A stretch of DNA of 45,268 bases from a virus: the IMG/VR virus record IMGVR_UViG_3300024520_000134, positions 1 through 45,268 of that record, one strand, 5' to 3'. The notes beneath the pieces were generated by a model. The model saw only the letters and a list, made by a program, of their open reading frames with translations. It ran no database searches and had not been told where the DNA came from. Both the position numbers and the translations under genes were made by a program. The number at the start of each line of letters is the position of its first letter. Positions within the stretch are counted from its first letter, which is position 1. This document shows, in pieces, positions 40,102 through 45,268 of the stretch.

Positions 40102-41207
40102 TACTTCTTGTCCTTGTTGGTGTAGTGCAGCTCTCGCACGTGCTCCGCGTCATGTCCGCGGAGCTCGGCGAGGCAAAGGTCTTGATAATTGCACGTCCGG
40201 CACTGCATCACGTGCAGTCGTCGCGGGGCGACGGCGTAGTGGGTATCGAGCATCAGGCCAAACGCGCCGATGGCGTGGCCCGTAGCGTTCAGTTCGCGCC
40301 GGATGTTCTCTAGCTCCTCGGGCGCCCGGTAGATAGTGGTGAGCACGTCGAAGGGCTTGAGTTTGTCGCGGACATCTAGGTAGTCGTTGGGGTCCAGGTT
40401 GTGCGCAAGAAGAGCCGTGCGATAGGTGGCCCAGTCCGTCGTGATCTGCTTGCGCGACATCTTGACCGGCGCTTTCGCCCGAGCCTTGAGTAGCTCGGGC
40501 ACTTCCGGGCATTTCGCACGAATCTGCAAGTGTGCTGCGCCGTGGATTTCGACTCCCATCTGCCGGAGTGCCACGATGTAGCTAGGGAGCTGGTAGTCGT
40601 AGTCGAGCGATTCAGCTCCCTGGATGTTCTTGCGCGTCTTGAAGTCAACGAGCCAGACATGCCCGGTCTCAAGGTCCCGCGCTACCCAGTCGATGTGACC
40701 ATGGTAGTTCGGGGTGGTGAGGCTGGCGGAGCCCGTGTCCATGACCACCCGTGCCTGACAACCGAATTGTGGCGGCCCTCCGTCGATGCCTGGTAGGGCC
40801 AGGGTCGCCCAGCGGCCCTCGCCGATGCCCAGAAACTCAAGCGCCCGGACGGCGATGAGCTGCGATTCTGCGGCGAGCTCGGCCGCTTCCTCCAGTACAT
40901 GCGGGCCTGCCAGCTCGGCGTAGGACTGCACAACCTCGCTGGCGAGCCACTCCTTACCAAGCTCCGCAATCTTGTCCGCTGCTGCCAGCTGGCACTCGAC
41001 TGGCCCGGCCCCGTCGCGCTCCGCCTCGATGCCCGCGCACATTCCCCGGTCCACGAGCGTGCCCCGTCGCAGCTGTGGGGCGTCTATGCGCGGCACGATG
41101 CCCTCGACATAGGAGTAGTAGTAGGCCTTGCGGCAGGCCAGGAAGCTCGCGCAACGCGAGTAGGACAACATTTGCCGGGCTGTGTCAGGCCCCTTTGTTT
41201 CGTTCAT
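40101..41207 (-). CDS. Cas4/RecB-like PD-(D/E)XK nuclease with Fe-S cysteines
   Basis: 368 residues. Catalytic motif: D173 (HIDWVAR), D188-F-K190 (WLVDFKTRKN) and Q206 in a following YDYQLPSY helix, as in Cas4 and AddB/RecB nucleases. C25 with C336, C339 and C345 (CRTCNYQDLC) fit the 4Fe-4S binding pattern of Cas4-like enzymes. The N-terminal LSYSRCASFLACRKAYYY is the standard S-x-x-x-x-x-x-C start. It would resect DNA ends for the Sak4-like ATPase. No CRISPR array is nearby. Confidence 0.88.
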   Translation of the reverse strand: MNETKGPDTARQMLSYSRCASFLACRKAYYYSYVEGIVPRIDAPQLRRGTLVDRGMCAGIEAERDGAGPVECQLAAADKIAELGKEWLASEVVQSYAELAGPHVLEEAAELAAESQLIAVRALEFLGIGEGRWATLALPGIDGGPPQFGCQARVVMDTGSASLTTPNYHGHIDWVARDLETGHVWLVDFKTRKNIQGAESLDYDYQLPSYIVALRQMGVEIHGAAHLQIRAKCPEVPELLKARAKAPVKMSRKQITTDWATYRTALLAHNLDPNDYLDVRDKLKPFDVLTTIYRAPEELENIRRELNATGHAIGAFGLMLDTHYAVAPRRLHVMQCRTCNYQDLCLAELRGHDAEHVRELHYTNKDKK

Positions 41208-41246
41208 GAACTTTATCTATGCGGCTTCGGCCACGGCTGTCAAGGC

Positions 41247-43115
41247 TTATATTGACAGCCTAGCGGCGTCGACGGTCGTCGCGTAGCGCTCGCCTTTTTG
41301 CACAATATGGGCCCCCCGCTCCAGCTCCGCTAAGGCTCCGAGTGCCGATGGCATGCCAATTGCAACGGCTTCGAGAATCTCCGGAATCGTCGTGGGGCCC
41401 ATCTCCACGTGTGAGAGTATGGCCTTAGCTGTCTTGGAGAGCCGCGGCGTGTATTGCTTGCGCGCGTATGGGTTGCCCCCACCGTCGTCGCCACCGTCTA
41501 GTAGGTTCTTGGCCTCCTCAGGTGTAAGCTCCGACACTGTGGGAGCGTATCGCCAGTCGGGGCCTGTGTTTATGTCGTAGTTTATTTTGACGGCTCCGAG
41601 CGGCCCGTCGGATTTCGTGTGGCGCTCCACTACCACCCACTCGGCATTTTCGTCGGGTCGATGGACTTGCAGGCCGGTTTCCAGGAAGCCGTTGAGGAAC
41701 TGTGAGCCCCACGCGCGCTGACGTGAGCGCGACGTGGTGCCAGACTTGTTTGTATGGTGGGCGAGCACGAAGCTCGTTTTGTACTCCGTGCGCCAGCGCT
41801 TGAGCGCCATCATCTTTTGCACAGACTCGCTCATGTAGCTCTCGGCGTTGGCGGCGGAATACAGCGGGTCAATGAAGCAAGCCACGGGCCTGATAGTTTC
41901 GATTTGCTTGCGGAAGGCCTCCATTACGTCGGCATCATCAAACTTTAGTCGCGCCGCCTCATGAAAAAATATCGGGATGTCGTTCGGCAGCTCCACGACT
42001 ATCGTGCCGTCTTTGTATAGCTTCGGCTTAGCGATGCCCGCCTTGACGAAGTGCATCGTACTGATACGGTCGACGATGTCTCCCGGGGCATCTTCCTGCT
42101 GCACCATGATGACCGGCCCAGTACGCCCGGGCTCGTTGCCCAGGAACGGGAATCCGCCGGCTAGGCTGACGGCCAGGTCAAACTCGATCCAGGTCTTGAA
42201 CGACCCCGGAGCGGCGACCATCATGGCGATAGTCTCATCGGGTAGCCACTTATCGAACAGCCACCGCGTTTCCCATGCGGCGTGTTCCTTCATGTAGGCG
42301 CCGTAGGGCTTGAGCCCGAAGCCCTGGGGCTTCGCCGGCTCCGAGCCAGTGGGCTGCGGTTGCGCCTGGAGAGGGTTGCGGTCCCTAGCCGTGCGACAGA
42401 CGGACTCAACTGTGGTTGTGAGCTCGCGGACATCTAGTGGTGCTGATAGCTTAGCATTCCAGGCCAGTAGTGTGGCGAGTACGATGTCCACGGACAGCCC
42501 TTTGCCCGCGAAGAACCCCGTTAACCTCGCAGCAGTGTCGTTGCGGGCACCCTCTACCACGTTGCCAGCGAGGGCATCGGCTATCCAATTGGCTCCGGAC
42601 TCCCGCTTCTCGGGCACCGTGGCCCGTGTGGCGCTGTGGGTGAGGAGCCATGCCGGTGCGCTCGATGGTTTCTCCTTGACTGCCCAGTCGTAGCGCGTGC
42701 CGGACTTGTGCTTGGTAGGCGGTAACATCACGATACCCCCCTCGCCGCGCACGTCCGTGGGACCGTGCGGCGACATGATGTCCGCGCCCGAGGCTACGGC
42801 CGTCACAGGTTGGCTGTAGAACAGATGGTAGCCGTCTGGCGTCTTGGCCATGAGTGCCGTGGGTGGGTGCCCACTAAGGCTGCCACCCTTGCGACCATCG
42901 ATGTCCACGACGACGACGCTAGATGTCCGGCCGGTGATTAGTGCGATACCGGCATCGGGCCAGCGTGCCCACCATGAGCGCACCTCTGCTTCTGTCGGGT
43001 GCCTAGTTTGGTATTCGAGCCAGTTGACCCTCGGGTGCTTAGCTTTCGGCGCGCACGGAAGTACGCTCCAGCCCTTCGCCAGGTACGCGAGAGCATGGGC
43101 CAACATGTCTGGCAT
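41247..43115 (-). CDS. primase-polymerase and RepA-like helicase fusion
   Basis: 622 residues. Residues 1-160 are the bifunctional primase-polymerase (PrimPol) domain: GWSVLPCAPKAKHP, ALITG, D71-I-D73 metal site and GYHLFY. Residues about 175-243 look like the helical PriCT/Primase-C region (EGARNDTAARLTGFFAGKG). Residues 285-560 are an AAA_25/RepA-type ATPase with Walker A AAPGSFKTW (301-309), CFIDPLYS as Walker B and FVLAHHTNKSG sensor. This is a phage-type replication initiator: opens and primes DNA for the polymerase. Confidence 0.9.
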   Translation of the reverse strand: MPDMLAHALAYLAKGWSVLPCAPKAKHPRVNWLEYQTRHPTEAEVRSWWARWPDAGIALITGRTSSVVVVDIDGRKGGSLSGHPPTALMAKTPDGYHLFYSQPVTAVASGADIMSPHGPTDVRGEGGIVMLPPTKHKSGTRYDWAVKEKPSSAPAWLLTHSATRATVPEKRESGANWIADALAGNVVEGARNDTAARLTGFFAGKGLSVDIVLATLLAWNAKLSAPLDVRELTTTVESVCRTARDRNPLQAQPQPTGSEPAKPQGFGLKPYGAYMKEHAAWETRWLFDKWLPDETIAMMVAAPGSFKTWIEFDLAVSLAGGFPFLGNEPGRTGPVIMVQQEDAPGDIVDRISTMHFVKAGIAKPKLYKDGTIVVELPNDIPIFFHEAARLKFDDADVMEAFRKQIETIRPVACFIDPLYSAANAESYMSESVQKMMALKRWRTEYKTSFVLAHHTNKSGTTSRSRQRAWGSQFLNGFLETGLQVHRPDENAEWVVVERHTKSDGPLGAVKINYDINTGPDWRYAPTVSELTPEEAKNLLDGGDDGGGNPYARKQYTPRLSKTAKAILSHVEMGPTTIPEILEAVAIGMPSALGALAELERGAHIVQKGERYATTVDAARLSI

Positions 43116-43399
43116 TATTCGTCACCCTGCTCCTTATCGAGCGCCCCGACTTCACCGTCGGCGTAGACGTTATTAAATAGTGCGTGACTCTCCACGCGGT
43201 AGAGCAGAGCGAACTTTTTTATCGTGTCCTCGGTCAAGCGTCGCTGTCCTTTTTCCAGACGACATATGAGTGCCTCGCTAATACCTAGAAATTGAGCTAC
43301 GTCGGACTGCCGCCAATCTTGCGCCTCACGTAGAGCTAACAGTCTGTTCGGTGGCGCTTCGTTCTTGGTTACCCGTCTACGTCTTGCTTTCTTACTCAT
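43115..43399 (-). CDS. XRE-family helix-turn-helix regulator
   Basis: 94 residues. LLALREAQDWRQSDVAQFLGISEALICRLEKGQRRLTEDTIKKFALLYRV is a clear XRE DNA-binding domain (residues 20-68) preceded by a lysine/arginine-rich start. It is a good candidate for binding the TGTCC or CCAAwwTTGG sites. Its stop and the next start overlap as TAATG, and its start overlaps the helicase stop (ATGAGTAA). Confidence 0.85.
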   Translation of the reverse strand: MSKKARRRRVTKNEAPPNRLLALREAQDWRQSDVAQFLGISEALICRLEKGQRRLTEDTIKKFALLYRVESHALFNNVYADGEVGALDKEQGDE

Positions 43400-45077
43400 T
43401 GATATAGCCCGCCAATTCTCGCATTTTGTTCACGAGCTCGCGCCCGCTGGTGATTTCGTTTGTGACACGATTGACAGTCATGTCAATTCTGTTTTGTTTA
43501 TCGCGCACGTTGCGCGAGATAATTTCGTCTAGCGGGTGATTCGCTAGCATGTCATATATGACGACTGACTGCGCCGTCTGCCCGATGCGCGCGATTCGGT
43601 CCTCCGCCTGGACATTGTTCGCCGGCACCCAGTCGCGTTGCACCATCAACATGTGCGCCGCTCGGGTTAGCGTGATGCCCGTCCCGCCCGCAACGGTCTG
43701 GATACCTATCACGGGCTCGTCGCCGGCCTGAAAAGCCTCGACCGCCGCCTGACGCTTCTCGGGTGGCACGTCGCCCATGATGACAGCGAAGCCGCGCTTG
43801 CGTAGCTCCTGGAGCGGCGCAGTGTTGCACGAGCAGATCACCAATGGGGCACCCTGCTCGCGGAAGCGCTCAACAACCTCTAGCATCTGAGGAATCTTCG
43901 CCTCAGCGAGCGCCGCCCGAGCGTCGGAGAAGCCCGAAAATTGCTCAAACTTGAGTAACTCAAGACCACCCTTGTCCACGGCGCGGAAGATCCTCTGGTG
44001 CTCCTTGGTGGTCTTGGGCAGCGAGACTTTGCTATCGCGAAGGTCTACATGGATCTCGGCATAGGTCTTGCTGGGCAGCTCCGGGAGCACATCCGCTCGC
44101 GCTCGTCGGATAGCCACGCGCCCGAGCGACCGCACGATTGCGTCAGGGTAGGGTGCTTTCGCCGGCCAGTCTATCCGGCCAGTGATCTGGTCAAAGTGTA
44201 CCCCGAAAGCGACGTCGAAGTATTTTGCCGTGGGCCACGCCCGCGAAAACAGTCCGAACGCTTGCAGCACTCCGCGCAGGTCTGGGGGTCGGTTCGTCAT
44301 CGGTGTTCCCGTCAGGGCCCACACCCGCGCACACCGCTTCGCGATGGCGGCTAGGGCCTGTGTGCGCTTGGCTGTGGTGGTTTTGTAGTAGTGCGCCTCG
44401 TCGACCACCAGGGTGATTGTTTCGCCGCCCAGCTGGGCGATGGCCCGCGTCATGCCCTCTGGACTGCAGATCACGCCCTCACCCTTGTCCGGATTGGTGA
44501 TGCCCGACGTCTTGAGCGCAGTTCGCCATGTGATGTCGGGGCGCCACGTCTCGCCCTCCTTGAGCCATGTGAGCCGCATGCTGGCGGGACATACCACCAG
44601 CACAGCCGCCGAGCTGGGCAGTGCCGCCAAGACCTGGACTGTCTTGCCCAGGCCCATCTCGTCCGCGAGCAACGCTCGTGGGTGTGTGGTGAGGTACTCC
44701 GCGCCGTCTTGCTGGTAGGGGTAGAGAGGGTGCGGCAGTTTGGCGCAGCGGCGGGTGAGATGGCCTAGCCGCCGCTCTAGTGATTGCGCGGCAGCGACTA
44801 GGGCTGCACCGATCTCCGGGTCGGGGGTCACCGAGGTTTCAAATGCGTGCAGCGCGGCCACGAGATCCGGGAGGTCCCGAAAGCTAAATATGTAGGGCTT
44901 GATTGAGCTCGCACGCTCGCCACCGTGGGCGATGCACAAGTGTTTGAATGCGAGGGCCTCGCACTTCGAGGCGCCGGAAATTGTCGCGCCGAATTGCTCA
45001 GCATCGATATGTCTTAGCCAGACCCGCAGCCCTGGAGGCAGCACGGGCTCAGGCAATTTTCGCACGGAGTATTTCAC
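43392..45077 (-). CDS. SNF2-family DNA helicase/translocase
   Basis: 561 residues from GTG 45077, overlapping the TGA of a micro-gene cassette (GTGA). Motif I is DEMGLGKT (139-146), motif II DEAH (226-229), and motif VI QAEDRIARIGQT lies near 507, the usual order in SNF2 translocases. The 110 residues before the helicase core may bind DNA or a partner. Phage SNF2 proteins remodel replication or recombination intermediates; in leftward order this is the first large gene after the repeat array. Confidence 0.9.
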   Translation of the reverse strand: MKYSVRKLPEPVLPPGLRVWLRHIDAEQFGATISGASKCEALAFKHLCIAHGGERASSIKPYIFSFRDLPDLVAALHAFETSVTPDPEIGAALVAAAQSLERRLGHLTRRCAKLPHPLYPYQQDGAEYLTTHPRALLADEMGLGKTVQVLAALPSSAAVLVVCPASMRLTWLKEGETWRPDITWRTALKTSGITNPDKGEGVICSPEGMTRAIAQLGGETITLVVDEAHYYKTTTAKRTQALAAIAKRCARVWALTGTPMTNRPPDLRGVLQAFGLFSRAWPTAKYFDVAFGVHFDQITGRIDWPAKAPYPDAIVRSLGRVAIRRARADVLPELPSKTYAEIHVDLRDSKVSLPKTTKEHQRIFRAVDKGGLELLKFEQFSGFSDARAALAEAKIPQMLEVVERFREQGAPLVICSCNTAPLQELRKRGFAVIMGDVPPEKRQAAVEAFQAGDEPVIGIQTVAGGTGITLTRAAHMLMVQRDWVPANNVQAEDRIARIGQTAQSVVIYDMLANHPLDEIISRNVRDKQNRIDMTVNRVTNEITSGRELVNKMRELAGYINE

Positions 45078-45163
45078 TGCGACTCACTCTCCATCCAGTC
45101 GTCCGACCCCGACCACGACCGCGACCACAACCTCGACCCTATGAGCATCATGTGCTGGTTCAT
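45074..45163 (-). CDS. repeat-coded micro-protein, cassette 3 (shortest)
   Basis: 29 residues: MNQHMMLIGSR, a short middle LWSRSWSGS, and DDWMESESQ. It is the complete short form of the cassette seen at 8-214, with the same head and tail. The start overlaps the stop of cassette 2 (ATGA); the stop overlaps the helicase GTG. If translated, it couples the array to helicase synthesis. Confidence 0.5.
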   Translation of the reverse strand: MNQHMMLIGSRLWSRSWSGSDDWMESESQ

Positions 45164-45268
45164 TCCGCCTCACTCTCTAGCCAGTCGCCCGACCACGACC
45201 CCGACCACGACCCCGACCCCGAGGACATCGACCACGGCCACGACCCCGACCACGACCCCGACCCCGAG
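45080..45268. repeat. hexanucleotide repeat array, right end
   Basis: Same CGACCN six-base repeats as at the left end, in two tracts (about 45095-45139 and 45187-45268) separated by the conserved cassette head and tail. The window ends inside a tract. The segment at 45153-45177 is identical to bases 1-25 of the window, then diverges, so the ends are different copies of one unit and not simple terminal duplicates. Confidence 0.9.
45160..45268 (-). CDS. repeat-coded micro-protein, cassette 2 (cut by window edge)
   Basis: The C-terminal part of a cassette: alternating serine with G, W, P or M, ending SGDWLESEAE. The start is outside the window or, if the ends are joined, at ATG 11 at the left edge: joining gives MNQH directly followed by SGSGSW in the same frame, lacking the MMLIG residues. 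The frame is preserved across the join, which is suggestive but not proof of circularity. Confidence 0.45.
   Translation of the reverse strand, partial: SGSGSWSGSWPWSMSSGSGSWSGSWSGDWLESEAE

Noticed and set aside
40101-41207. Anti-CRISPR or CRISPR adaptation role for the Cas4-like gene
   Set aside because: Its neighbours are SSB-like and Sak4-like genes, which fit recombination; no cas1, cas2 or array is present.

Overview
The window is most likely the near-complete genome of a lytic, double-stranded DNA tailed phage with a contractile tail (myovirus morphology), probably from a metagenome. It carries one copy each of a terminase, a portal, a DUF2184-type major capsid protein, a DUF3383-type sheath, DUF3277-type tubes, a tape measure and a full baseplate, next to a phage replication and recombination set. 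I saw no integrase, no recombinase with its attachment site, and no rRNA or other bacterial housekeeping genes. The sequence is GC-rich by eye, uses AAGGAGG-type ribosome binding sites, and packs genes with ATGA, TAATG and GTGA overlaps. The host cannot be named from the sequence.

Layout. If the two window ends are neighbours (both lie in the same repeat family), the genome has two transcription arms leaving one control region at about 1395-2105. The leftward arm runs from 1394 through the left edge, re-enters at the right edge and continues to 36727. It holds three small unknown genes, a tRNA-like gene, an array of repeat-coded micro-genes, an SNF2 helicase, an HTH regulator, a primase-polymerase/helicase, a Cas4-like nuclease, a Sak4-like ATPase, an SSB-like protein, a second tRNA-like gene and a family A DNA polymerase. 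The rightward arm runs from 2106 to 36730. It begins with about 19 small accessory genes (a membrane-anchored SNase, tiny membrane proteins, zinc-ribbon-like and HTH proteins). It then carries packaging (8026-10901), portal and minor head genes (10910-14308), a fibre/decoration block (14312-19175), the head (19243-22326), neck (22330-25081), tail (25091-30140), baseplate (30143-35211) and a terminal fibre (35219-36730). The two arms collide at a single CTAG that provides the stop codon of both last genes.

How the parts work together. The leftward arm encodes DNA synthesis and recombination. The primase-polymerase/RepA-like helicase would open and prime DNA, and the polymerase (3'-5' proofreading, no 5'-3' exonuclease) would copy it. 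The SSB-like protein, Sak4-like ATPase, Cas4-like nuclease and SNF2 helicase form a recombination set. The rightward arm builds the particle.

The most unusual material is non-standard. It comprises (1) a tandem array of micro-genes sharing the head MNQHMMLIG, a middle of alternating serine dipeptides written in a hexamer repeat, and a DW-ESE tail, coupled to the helicase start; (2) a strongly folded, apparently terminator-ended RNA with mutually exclusive stems in the control region; (3) two abnormal tRNA-like genes, one with a 28-nt anticodon loop and one with no D arm but an encoded CCA; and (4) a shared TGTCC half-site at separate control points. No lysis enzyme is recognisable.
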